From an uncultured Bryobacterales bacterium (GTDB taxonomy: Bacteria > Acidobacteriota > Terriglobia > Bryobacterales > Bryobacteraceae): a DNA stretch of 8,755 bases. How positions within the stretch are numbered: position 1 is the first letter of the stretch; each line of letters begins with the position of its first letter. Below are positions 1-6,209 of this stretch, piece after piece. Location: the NCBI GenBank assembly GCA_937959285.1, contig CALGAR010000124.1, positions 1-8,755 of the forward strand, given 5' to 3'. The translations under genes were made by a program, and so were the position numbers. The notes under the pieces were generated by a model. It saw only the letters and a list, made by a program, of their open reading frames with translations. It did not search any database and was not told the origin of the DNA.

Positions 1-649
1 ATTCCAGCATCCCGTCGAAGTCCGCACCCCTGGCGCTGCCCGGCTTCGGGCGTGCCGACGGCGCGAGCATTTCTCTCACAGTCTGCAGGAGGCGCTCGAC
101 AGCCTCACAAGCAGGAGGAAGATCGCGGTCTAAATCGGCGACGTCCGCGCCCGAAACCCGGATCGCTTCATACACCTCCAGCAGGTCCTTCACGGGATCG
201 TTTGTTTCCCAGGCAGCAAGCAGTCCTCGCAAAGTTTCCGGCTGGCGCTCGTACAACTCGTCAAGGGCCTGCGTCGCCGCCATGTGCTGCTGCGCTATCG
301 CTTGCCGCTCATCAAGGATCTCAAAGCGCGGGTCCAGCCCGGCCGCGATCGCGTTCTCCCTGAGCAGGCGCATGCAGAAGGCATGCAGCGTGGAGACATA
401 AGCGCGCTCAATTTCGCGGCGGTATTCCGGCTGATCTTCAAAGCTGCGTACGAGCCGTTCCTTGAGCTCGTGCGCCGCCTTCTCAGTAAACGTGATTGCG
501 AGAATCCTGAGAGGCGGGATTCCCTGTCTTACCAGCCACTGAAACCGCTCAACCAGGACGCGCGTTTTTCCCGAACCCGGACCGGCGACGACACACACAT
601 CCTGCCCTGTCCGCGTAACAGCGGCGTACTGCTCCGCGGAAAGGGTCAT
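1..649 (-). CDS. addA: AddA/UvrD-family DNA helicase, N-terminal part (runs off left edge)
   Basis: This is the first 216 residues of a superfamily 1A (UvrD/Rep/AddA) ATP-dependent DNA helicase; the rest lies beyond the window. Seen: Walker A AGPGSGKT at residues 22-29, motif Ia AITFTEKAAHELKERL at 51-66, and motif Ib STLHAFCMRLL at 86-96. The TFTEKAA form of motif Ia is common in AddA/RecB-type proteins. The start is ATG at 649-647. It overlaps the stop of the AddB-like gene (ATGA, 646-649), with GGAGGCGGAG just upstream acting as the likely ribosome binding site, which indicates translational coupling. In AddAB complexes, AddA is the motor that unwinds broken DNA ends and carries a C-terminal RecB-like nuclease domain; that domain cannot be seen here. 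The AddA assignment rests on the partner gene. A plain UvrD or PcrA is the alternative but would not usually be coupled to an AddB-like gene. Confidence 0.88.
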   Translation of the reverse strand, partial: MTLSAEQYAAVTRTGQDVCVVAGPGSGKTRVLVERFQWLVRQGIPPLRILAITFTEKAAHELKERLVRSFEDQPEYRREIERAYVSTLHAFCMRLLRENAIAAGLDPRFEILDERQAIAQQHMAATQALDELYERQPETLRGLLAAWETNDPVKDLLEVYEAIRVSGADVADLDRDLPPACEAVERLLQTVREMLAPSARPKPGSARGADFDGMLE

Positions 650-3306
650 TCTCCGCCTCCCGCACTGATCACTGCGGCCTGGCGGCGGATGCGACAGCAA
701 TCCCGATAGTCGCAATATCCGCAGGCCTGCTCATTGGACGGCTGCACCCGGATCACGCCTCCGCGCACTTCCGCGGCCGCGCGCATTGTCAGCTTGCGCG
801 CCTGCCGGGTCAACGCATCAATTTCTTCGGGGTGCTCGACCCCCTCCCAGGTGACTTCGCCTCGCAGCCCGCAATAGTGGAAGCTGTTCACTTCGTAATC
901 GGGCCGCAATGCCAGCATGTAGAGGCCGCCCTGAACAAAGCGCTCCGCCGCGTCTTCCTCTACTCGCTTCTTCAGGCCCGTGGCGCTCGAATACTTGTAA
1001 TCGTAGACGCGCGCTGAACGGCCATCGGGAGAGATGTCACAGCGATCGATGCGCCCGCTGACCACCACGCCCTCATCCAGCTCAATCTGAAATTCCTTTT
1101 CGACCTCGACGCGCCAGCCCGGCTCCAGCCTCGGCTGAGCGGCGAAGCTCACAAGGTTCCGTATCATCTCCAGGCGAACCACCTCCGAGGCGTAGCCCTG
1201 CCGTACTCTGTTCTGCTCGCAGAAGCGCTCGAACTCCGTCTGAAACACTTCCTGAATCGGGCGGGGAGTGCGGTGCCACTCAGCAAGCACTCGGTGAACG
1301 AGGGTGCCTTGGGCGAGCCGGTCCAGGCGCTCCTCGGGCTTCTTTGGACGCCCCGCCAGCCGCAGCGTATGCCGCGCGAAAAACTGGAAGGGGCACTGAA
1401 GAAAGCTCTCGATTGCAGTCGGCCGCCATCGCGAATGGAGCTGCGCAATCTGAGCCTGGAGTTCCTCGCTATAGATCGCGGCCTGCCTTGTCACGGCACG
1501 GTTGGAAGCAGATGCGGGACGCGCCGGCTGAGCGTCCTCAAGCTCCGCTTCGATTTCCGCCAGATAAAACGACCGCAGCAGCTCTTCACCGGCGTCGTCA
1601 AATCGCGGATACGTCAGGGTCAATTGAACTTCGGCCCGCGTTCTCGCGATTTGCCACAGAAAGTCCTCCTCCTGCTGACGGATCGCTATAGTCTTCACTG
1701 GAACGCCGGCGGCGGCCAGCCGGGCGCGGGCTGCGTCCGGCAGGAGCGGGTCTTGTGCGGGGTACGCAGGGAACTCTCCCTCCAGCAGCCCGCACACGAA
1801 AACGACTGGCAGCCTCCACTGCCGCGCCTCGTAGGCATCCAAGACGTGCACGACGTTATGCCGGTGATCCGGGACCCGGAGCGGCGTCAGCTCCAGGACG
1901 GTGCGCACCCGCCGCCAGAAATCAGCAAAGGTGAGCAGCGTATCCGCGCCGAGAGCTACCACTGCCTCGCGCACAGCCTCATCAAAAGCGTCGAGGGCAA
2001 GCGCCTGAGAGCGGCCGCTGAGAGCCTGTTCATGACTCCCGTCTGGCGAGGGCGTGCGGCTCGCAACCAGACCGCGCAGAAGGGTAATGCGCTCCGACCA
2101 GTCGGCCGCGGTCGCCATGCCCGACAAGCGCTCATTCATCTGATCCAGAGTGTCGAGGAGGGTATGAAGACGAGCGTCCGTGATCTTCGCTGCGTGCTGG
2201 CGAAGCGCGCCGAGTCCCCGCCCGGGCAATTCTTCGCGTACAAGAAAGTCAAAGCGATCTCCGGCCGGAGTCGCACCAACTCCCGAAGCGTTCATCATGA
2301 GCGCTTCGAGTGTGCGTTCGTGCTCCCAGCCTGCGTTCATGGCCTCTACGATGGCGATGAGATAACGGACCGCCGGATGGGTGGCGCAGGCGGGCGCAAA
2401 GTAATAGCGAGCCGGGATTCCAAAGCGCTCAAAGGCGGCTCGCAAGGAAGCGAGGTACGCCCTTGGCTGCCGCAGGATCACGCCGATTTCGCGAAACGGC
2501 CTGCCGGCCGTGAGGATTCGGCGCGCAATCTCTTCGACTTCGAGCTCACGGTTCGGCGCGGCGCACAGAACTACCCGGGGCCGATGCGGCCGTGGCTCGA
2601 GACGATGTTCCATGAATCCGGACAGCTGCAATTTCTCCCGCGCAAACACCGAGCCAGCCCATTCGGGAAGAGTCGCCGTAATGTCACTCCGCCGCGATAA
2701 AGCTCGCAGCACTTCCAGCTCTGGCGCGGTGAAGGATAGAAATCCATCCAGGTAGATATGAGTGAGGCCGACAGGAGGATTTTCCTCAACGGCTTTGGCC
2801 AGCCGCGTGAGACGCAATCCCCGCAGGCCGAGTCCTCGCCGCTCGAGCTCCTGTTCAACGGCCCGGAACACCGACACGAAGGCCGCCGCGAAACCGTCCT
2901 CCTGGTTCCGCAGTACGGCTTCCAGCCGCGCGGAATCGCCTCCCGCTGCTGAAATTTCAGAGATTAGCGCAACGACAGAATCCCGGAACCCGGGCAGGTC
3001 TGCCACCTTGGCAAACTCGGCTGGGCGGAGGTCCTGTAGAACGTCCTCCACCAGCAGATGCAGCACCGGATCGGAGACGGGCTGTAATCCAGCATCGAGC
3101 GAGTCGAGAAACTTGGAAAGCGTAAGGATCAAAGAGGGACGGAACACCAGGCCCTCCCGAGCCAAGGTGTTCCGAAGGTGTTCGGCCATCGTTGCTGTCG
3201 GCACGAGCAGCCGGCAGCCAGCATCACCGGCGCTTAAATGCGCGCGAAAGCGTTTGAGGACAAACGAAGTCTTACCCGAGCCCGAAGGGCCGATGACAAG
3301 GAGCAC
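646..3306 (-). CDS. addB: AddB-like helicase/PD-(D/E)XK nuclease subunit with Fe-S cluster motif
   Basis: 886-residue subunit of a double-strand-break resection helicase-nuclease. Seen in order: Walker A GPSGSGKT (6-13); a degenerate UvrD-like helicase core, including a region around 245-302 and a motif-V-like stretch VVHVLDAYEARQW...VFVCGLLEGEFPAYP (485-516); and a C-terminal RecB-type nuclease with GTLVHRVL (H671), GRIDR (D754), YDYK (D769, K771) and QGGLY (Q792, Y796). C638 in FLQCPFQFF together with C862-x2-C865-x5-C871 matches the four-cysteine 4Fe-4S arrangement of AddB nucleases, so the nuclease looks intact. It is shorter than Bacillus AddB (about 1,160 residues). The start is GTG at 3306-3304. 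An in-frame TAG lies directly before it and Walker A begins at residue 6, so no other start is possible. No good Shine-Dalgarno is visible, so translation may depend on the gene 31 nt upstream. Confidence 0.88.
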   Translation of the reverse strand: MLLVIGPSGSGKTSFVLKRFRAHLSAGDAGCRLLVPTATMAEHLRNTLAREGLVFRPSLILTLSKFLDSLDAGLQPVSDPVLHLLVEDVLQDLRPAEFAKVADLPGFRDSVVALISEISAAGGDSARLEAVLRNQEDGFAAAFVSVFRAVEQELERRGLGLRGLRLTRLAKAVEENPPVGLTHIYLDGFLSFTAPELEVLRALSRRSDITATLPEWAGSVFAREKLQLSGFMEHRLEPRPHRPRVVLCAAPNRELEVEEIARRILTAGRPFREIGVILRQPRAYLASLRAAFERFGIPARYYFAPACATHPAVRYLIAIVEAMNAGWEHERTLEALMMNASGVGATPAGDRFDFLVREELPGRGLGALRQHAAKITDARLHTLLDTLDQMNERLSGMATAADWSERITLLRGLVASRTPSPDGSHEQALSGRSQALALDAFDEAVREAVVALGADTLLTFADFWRRVRTVLELTPLRVPDHRHNVVHVLDAYEARQWRLPVVFVCGLLEGEFPAYPAQDPLLPDAARARLAAAGVPVKTIAIRQQEEDFLWQIARTRAEVQLTLTYPRFDDAGEELLRSFYLAEIEAELEDAQPARPASASNRAVTRQAAIYSEELQAQIAQLHSRWRPTAIESFLQCPFQFFARHTLRLAGRPKKPEERLDRLAQGTLVHRVLAEWHRTPRPIQEVFQTEFERFCEQNRVRQGYASEVVRLEMIRNLVSFAAQPRLEPGWRVEVEKEFQIELDEGVVVSGRIDRCDISPDGRSARVYDYKYSSATGLKKRVEEDAAERFVQGGLYMLALRPDYEVNSFHYCGLRGEVTWEGVEHPEEIDALTRQARKLTMRAAAEVRGGVIRVQPSNEQACGYCDYRDCCRIRRQAAVISAGGGE

Positions 3307-3337
3307 CTACCAGGATAACCTGTGTCTTCGACGGCCC

Positions 3338-3640
3338 CTAGTCGCTGTTCGTCAAGGCTTCGAGCATGGTGCGCACTTCGACGCACTCAGGATCGAATCC
3401 ATGCAAAGCCAGCGCTTCCCGAACTTCGTTCAGACGCTGGGAGTATGCGGGGAAATCAACCAGGGTCTTGGGGCCGAGGTGATGGTGGATTTGCGGGTTA
3501 ATCGGGAAGGAAACCGTCGCCAGGGCTTCGAGGAGTTCTTCCAGGAGACGAGGTTCCACACGAACCCGCACCGAAACTAACTCCCCTTCAGCACCACCGA
3601 GAGACGGAACGGGACACACTGAGGTCCACGAAACACTCAT
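3338..3640 (-). CDS. Conserved-looking small protein of unknown function, first gene of the addB-addA operon
   Basis: A 100-residue soluble protein with no signal peptide or membrane segment and no family I can name. The first 20 or so residues look low in structure. From about residue 22 (LVSVRVRVEPRLLEELLEALA) it reads like a beta strand followed by an amphipathic helix, then FPINPQIHHH, a short strand VDFPAY, a helix SQRLNEVREALALHGF and a final ECVEVRTMLEAL. This is an alpha/beta pattern that could be a small ferredoxin-like or ACT-like fold, which is a guess. The ATG at 3640 has a strong ribosome binding site, AAAGGAGAG, six to seven bases upstream. A GTG at 3571 preceded by GAAGGGGAG could make a shorter form of 77 residues. 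It lies 31 nt before the AddB-like gene and directly behind the leader terminator, so it is the first gene whose expression that terminator would control. Confidence 0.72.
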   Translation of the reverse strand: MSVSWTSVCPVPSLGGAEGELVSVRVRVEPRLLEELLEALATVSFPINPQIHHHLGPKTLVDFPAYSQRLNEVREALALHGFDPECVEVRTMLEALTNSD

Positions 3641-3672
3641 ACCACTCTCCTTTGAAGGGGCGAGCGTTTCGC

Positions 3673-3712
3673 AGAAAAAACAAAAACCCTGCGGCTAAAG
3701 GCCACAGGGTTT
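3673..3712 (-). terminator. Intrinsic terminator in the leader of the small-protein/addBA operon
   Basis: On the minus strand AAACCCTGTGGC (3712-3701) pairs with GCCGCAGGGTTT (3695-3684). This gives a 12-bp stem with one G-U pair and a 5-nt loop (CTTTA), followed by a T-rich run ending in six Ts (down to about 3675). It acts only on minus-strand transcripts, since the plus strand has no T run after it. It sits about 35 bases before the ATG at 3640, so it would stop transcription before the operon unless it is bypassed. It could also catch read-through from the sigma operon ending at 3856. Confidence 0.82.
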
Positions 3713-3800
3713 GAAATTCCTCGAAGACCGACTCGCCTTTAGCACTTTTTTACGTGGTTGCAAGTAGCAGGGATCGCGCGATCCCTAAATCAGTCCACGT
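3684..3800 (-). ncRNA. Structured leader RNA, candidate attenuator or small RNA
   Basis: The RNA expected from the promoter at 3808-3836 contains three elements in order. First, ACGTGG (3800-3795) pairs with CCACGT (3757-3752) and encloses a hairpin built on the perfect palindrome AGGGATCGCGCGATCCCT (3786-3769). Second, GCTAAAGGC (3743-3735) is perfectly complementary to GCCTTTAGC (3702-3694), which covers the loop and upper stem of the terminator. Third comes the terminator itself. Forming the 9-bp pairing would break the top of the terminator stem, as an antiterminator would. It could equally be a loop-contact pseudoknot in a stand-alone RNA of about 125 nt. I do not recognise a known riboswitch class. 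The pairings are seen; the regulatory role is inferred. Confidence 0.5.
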
Positions 3801-3807
3801 CGCTTTT

Positions 3808-3836
3808 AGTCTAGCACCAACCTCGCACAACATCAA
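3808..3836 (-). promoter_or_regulatory. Sigma70-like promoter for the leader/addBA operon
   Basis: On the minus strand a TTGATG -35 box (3836-3831) is followed after exactly 17 bases by a TAGACT -10 box (3813-3808). Each matches four of six consensus bases. It starts 20 bases after the stop of the LTxxQ-protein gene, and transcription would begin near 3801, just before the structured leader. Confidence 0.5.
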
Positions 3837-3855
3837 TGGAAGGCTTCAACTGAGG

Positions 3856-4248
3856 TTAGCGAATCTGCTTAGACTGCAGCTCGGACAGCATCTTCTCAAA
3901 CTTTGCGCGCTGATTTTCCTTCAAGATCTGCATGATCTTGGCCTTACCGCTTGCGCGCACGTCATCCATCTGCGCCTGCAGCATGTCGTAGTACATCACG
4001 AAATCATCCAGGATGATCTCGATCTCGGCTGCCTGATCGGGCGTAAGGTCCAGCTCACGCTTCCACTTCTGTAAGGAGATTTCACGGCCGCCTTCTTTCC
4101 AGTAGGGGCCAAGACGGGGAGGAGGGTTGCCGTATGCAAGCCGTAGCGTAAGGGCGCCTGTGATCGCGCCGCAAAGGAAGACGAGGAGCAGGATCGAGAG
4201 TGTTCTCGGGTTGCGCCATCCCGCCCTGTATAAGGTCATCGTTGCCAC
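3856..4248 (-). CDS. Membrane-anchored LTxxQ (CpxP/Spy-like) periplasmic protein
   Basis: 130 residues. A positively charged N-terminus (YRAGWRNPR) is followed by a hydrophobic segment at about 17-35 (LSILLLVFLCGAITGALTL) that should anchor the protein with its C-terminus in the periplasm. The helical remainder carries LDLTPDQ (66-72), the hallmark LTxxQ motif, and a second related stretch ILKENQRAKFEKML (108-121). This layout matches the Spy/CpxP/CnrX group, which binds unfolded proteins or metals or senses envelope stress. The periplasmic part contains no His and no Cys, so CnrX-style metal binding is not supported. It is the third gene of the sigma/anti-sigma operon, 7 bases after the anti-sigma stop. 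The start is GTG at 4248 or ATG at 4239; neither has a clear ribosome binding site. Likely role: sensing or modulating the anti-sigma factor (inferred). Confidence 0.7.
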   Translation of the reverse strand: MATMTLYRAGWRNPRTLSILLLVFLCGAITGALTLRLAYGNPPPRLGPYWKEGGREISLQKWKRELDLTPDQAAEIEIILDDFVMYYDMLQAQMDDVRASGKAKIMQILKENQRAKFEKMLSELQSKQIR

Positions 4249-4255
4249 GGACGTC

Positions 4256-4726
4256 TTACTCAGAATAGGTAGTCAGTCTCACGAGAATCTTCTCGCGATC
4301 CCGCTCCAGGTCAACGCCGAAGCTTTCAGAGGAGTCATCACTTGCCAGGATAGCTTCGGGTCCCGGGTTGTAGAACGGAGAGTTGGACTCGGTCGACCAC
4401 ATGTACGTGCCCAGGAGGACCAGGAGGATCGCCGAGGAGTACATCAAACGCCTGGCAAAGACTGGCTCCAGTAAATCAGACCAGAACGACGGGCGCATTT
4501 GCTGCGCCTCAATGCGCTCCATCACGCGGGCGTAGAAACCCGGCGCTGGAGCGACTGGGCGAGGTGGACGGAGCGAGCGGAACAGGAGTTTTTGCTCGTA
4601 GAGCAGCTCAACCTCTTTGCGGCAGGGTTCGCATTCTCTCAGGTGGGCATGGAACTGCTGGAGTGCTGAACCGTCTGCTTCGCCGCTCAGGTATTCCTCA
4701 AGTCCATCTTTGATCGGCTGGTGCAT
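4256..4726 (-). CDS. Anti-sigma factor with zinc-finger (ZAS-type) domain, single-pass membrane protein
   Basis: 156 residues. The cytoplasmic N-terminal domain carries H28-x3-C32-x2-C35 (HLRECEPC), the zinc-binding anti-sigma signature that holds an ECF sigma factor inactive. A proline-rich linker (RPPRPVAPAPGF, about 53-64) follows, then one membrane segment at about 94-110 (LMYSSAILLVLLGTYMW), then a short extracytoplasmic tail of about 45 residues rich in acid and Ser. The ATG at 4726 has GAGGGAAG a few bases upstream. It is downstream of the ECF sigma gene and upstream of the LTxxQ gene, the expected arrangement for a cognate sigma/anti-sigma pair. The 118-nt gap to the sigma gene is larger than usual and holds a possible separate promoter. 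The small outer tail leaves little room for sensing, which could explain a separate periplasmic partner (inferred). Confidence 0.85.
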   Translation of the reverse strand: MHQPIKDGLEEYLSGEADGSALQQFHAHLRECEPCRKEVELLYEQKLLFRSLRPPRPVAPAPGFYARVMERIEAQQMRPSFWSDLLEPVFARRLMYSSAILLVLLGTYMWSTESNSPFYNPGPEAILASDDSSESFGVDLERDREKILVRLTTYSE

Positions 4727-4798
4727 GCTTCTTCCCTCGAGTTATCATCCAATCCGACTCAATCCCACTTGCGGATCTCTTGCACCCTCCTGGCAAAC

Positions 4799-4807
4799 TT
4801 TATATCA
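4799..4807 (-). promoter_or_regulatory. Possible extended -10 promoter for the anti-sigma gene
   Basis: On the minus strand TGATATAAA (4807-4799) fits the extended -10 pattern TGnTATAAT with one mismatch. No good -35 box lies 16-18 bases upstream, but extended -10 promoters can work without one. It would start a transcript near 4792 with a leader of about 65 nt and allow anti-sigma synthesis independent of the sigma gene. Confidence 0.3.
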
Positions 4808-4844
4808 GAAGAGCGCTCGTCCGCTTCGTGGGGGACTACCAGGG

Positions 4845-5534
4845 CTAGCCGGCGAGTGTACCGGACCCTCTTGTTAGCCGCTGCGCAGCCTTCAACAGCT
4901 TCTGGCGCGCGCGGAAGAGCTTAACCTTAATGGTATTCTCGTTCATTCCTGTCATTTCCGCCAGCTCTTCAACGGAATGACCTTCCACTTCCTTGAGCAT
5001 CATCAACGTCCGGTCTTCTTCTGAAACCTTCGAGAGCAGCTTCAGGATCAGGTCCCGCTGCGCCAGCGTGGTGTCCATCGACACCTTTTCGCTGTGCTGC
5101 TCGGAGTTCTCCATCCGCAGGGTGTCTTCTTCCGAGAAGTCGCTCTCGTAGACCAGCTTGCGGACCTTCTTCTTACGAAGGTAATCGTAACATTCGTTAA
5201 CAGTGATCTTGTAGATCCAGGTGAGGAGCGAGCTTCGGAAATCGAAGTTGCCGATGGAGAAGTAGATTTTTGCGAAAACTTGCTGGGCGATGTCCTCAGC
5301 GTCATTGTGATTGCGGAGAATCCCGTAGATGATCGAGAAGACCTTCGCCTGATAGCGATCCACGATCTCACGGAAGGCAATCTCGTCCTTCGCCTGGATA
5401 CGTTGGACGAGCTCCGCTTCCTCGGTGTGCCGATAGTCCACTCTGGTCTTTGCCTGACCGATCCGCTCACTCGGAGGACCGATCCTGATATCGCCCACCG
5501 CGGGAATGGGGATGACGCCGCCCAGACCATTCAT
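4845..5534 (-). CDS. ECF-type RNA polymerase sigma factor (RpoE-like)
   Basis: 229 residues. Region 2 spans about 41-123: ELVQRIQAKDEIAFREIVDRY, then DAEDIAQQVFAKIY (78-91), the core-binding and -10 recognition part, then TWIYKITVNECYDYLRKKK (105-123). An acidic linker (about 130-155) leads to region 4 at about 163-215, with a helix-turn-helix VEELAEMTGMNENTIKVKLFRAR (188-210) for -35 recognition. There is no region 1.1 or 3, as expected for the ECF group, which directs RNA polymerase to stress or envelope genes and is usually restrained by a membrane anti-sigma factor, here the next gene. The ATG at 5534 is the first ATG in the open frame but has no clear ribosome binding site. About 38 residues precede region 2, so a later start such as GTG at residue 13 or 32 is possible. 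Confidence 0.9.
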   Translation of the reverse strand: MNGLGGVIPIPAVGDIRIGPPSERIGQAKTRVDYRHTEEAELVQRIQAKDEIAFREIVDRYQAKVFSIIYGILRNHNDAEDIAQQVFAKIYFSIGNFDFRSSLLTWIYKITVNECYDYLRKKKVRKLVYESDFSEEDTLRMENSEQHSEKVSMDTTLAQRDLILKLLSKVSEEDRTLMMLKEVEGHSVEELAEMTGMNENTIKVKLFRARQKLLKAAQRLTRGSGTLAG

Positions 5535-5704
5535 GCCTACAACGACGTGCCCGCGGGGCTTGGGGTTTCAGTTGGTAGCGGACCTGTCTACGCTTCGTCC
5601 ACTTCGGATCAAACGAGCCGGAAACCGCCGATACTCTTCAAGATAGCAGATCCTGGCAACCATTCGCTGAGCAGTTCATCCAAAGAAAATGAGGTCGGAA
5701 GAAG

Positions 5705-5722
5705 CAGGCTGGCCAGGCTGGC
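5705..5722. repeat. Perfect 9-bp tandem repeat at the erpA-like promoter
   Basis: CAGGCTGGC occurs twice with no gap (5705-5713 and 5714-5722). The second copy overlaps the proposed -35 box of the Fe-S carrier gene. It may be a regulator site or chance. Confidence 0.6.
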
Positions 5723-5747
5723 AAATGCTTGATGCTATTGGTACAAT
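5718..5747 (+). promoter_or_regulatory. Sigma70-like promoter for the erpA-like gene
   Basis: A CTGGCA -35 box (5718-5723, four of six matches) and a TACAAT -10 box (5742-5747, five of six) are separated by 18 bases. Transcription would start near 5754, giving a leader of about 35 nt with AAGGGAG (5774-5780) eight bases before the ATG at 5789. Confidence 0.45.
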
Positions 5748-5788
5748 GATAGCTTGCAACTAGACCCGACCACAAGGGAGTATAAGAT

Positions 5789-6112
5789 ATGATTCAGCTC
5801 ACAGAAAAAGCCGTGGCGAAGGTTCGGGAGATCATGGAAACCCAGGATCCGAAGCCTGCCGGGCTACGGATCGCGGTCGTCGGCGGCGGCTGCTCGGGCT
5901 TCAGCTACTCTATGGCGTTTGAGAACAACCCTGGAATGCTCGACAAAACATACAATTACGACGGCTTGAAGGTTTTCGTGGATCAGGCGAGTCTGCTCTA
6001 CCTGGATGGAGCAGAAGTCGACTACGTCGAAACGCTGGAAGGATCCGGCTTCAAGTTCAACAATCCAAACGTCAAATCCACCTGCGGCTGCGGCAGCTCG
6101 TTCAGCGCCTGA
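5789..6112 (+). CDS. erpA: A-type iron-sulfur cluster carrier (ErpA/IscA/HesB family)
   Basis: 107 residues, the normal length for this family. The three conserved cysteines are present: C35 in GGGCSGFSY, and C99 and C101 in the C-terminal TCGCGSSF motif. These bind an iron-sulfur cluster, which A-type carriers receive from a scaffold and pass to target enzymes in the cytoplasm. Other family marks are the N-terminal LTEKAVAKVREI helix and VDYVETLEGSGFKFNNPN (77-94). The ATG has a good ribosome binding site, AAGGGAG. The gene stands alone behind its own promoter, with no isc or suf genes in view. Motifs cannot cleanly separate ErpA from IscA or SufA; its lone position outside an isc or suf cluster favours an ErpA-like role. 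The symbol is therefore tentative, although the family is clear. Confidence 0.93.
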   Translation: MIQLTEKAVAKVREIMETQDPKPAGLRIAVVGGGCSGFSYSMAFENNPGMLDKTYNYDGLKVFVDQASLLYLDGAEVDYVETLEGSGFKFNNPNVKSTCGCGSSFSA

Positions 6113-6126
6113 CAGGTTTCTTATCA

Positions 6127-6150
6127 CGGGCGGCTATCTCTGGCCGCCCG
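6127..6150 (+). other. GC-rich hairpin between the erpA-like gene and murQ
   Basis: CGGGCGGC (6127-6134) and GCCGCCCG (6143-6150) form a perfect 8-bp stem with an 8-nt loop, 15 bases after the Fe-S carrier stop. No T run follows, so it is not a classic intrinsic terminator. It could protect the 3' end of the mRNA or weaken read-through into murQ. Confidence 0.45.
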
Positions 6151-6209
6151 CCAGGTCTCTCCGAACCTGACCTTCCACCCTGTCCAATCTCCGCGAGCGT
6201 GAGAGCCAA

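Larger units (their letters stand above)
5535..5788. other. Divergent intergenic region between the sigma and erpA-like genes
   Basis: 254 bases with no supportable gene. The right end holds the plus-strand promoter and ribosome binding site of the Fe-S carrier gene. On the minus strand TTGCCA (5659-5654) and GAGTAT (5636-5631) are 17 bases apart and could be a weak sigma promoter, but the -10 matches poorly. No convincing ECF-type autoregulatory promoter (GAAC/TCT style) is seen. Confidence 0.5.

Noticed and set aside
1273..2700. A long open frame on the plus strand (475 codons) opposite the AddB-like gene
   Set aside because: It lies wholly antisense to a gene with clear helicase and nuclease motifs. 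Its translation has no recognisable domain and the odd composition typical of a GC-rich opposite frame.
3735..3800. Possible pistol-type ribozyme: a CGTGG/CCACG stem followed by TAAAAAAG and GTGCTAAAGGC on the minus strand
   Set aside because: The resemblance is limited to the first stem and A-rich linker. The loop sequence pairs with itself, and the expected downstream pseudoknot partner and cleavage-site context are not there at the right spacing.
3856..4248. Call of the LTxxQ protein as a CnrX-like nickel/cobalt sensor
   Set aside because: The periplasmic region has no His and no Cys, so the metal-binding ligands of CnrX are missing.
5094..5732. A plus-strand open frame opposite the sigma factor gene that runs into the intergenic region
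   Set aside because: Most of it mirrors the sigma coding sequence, and it shows no domain and no family resemblance.
6127..6150. Intrinsic terminator after the Fe-S carrier gene
   Set aside because: The stem is strong but is followed by mixed sequence with no T run, so it is listed only as a hairpin.
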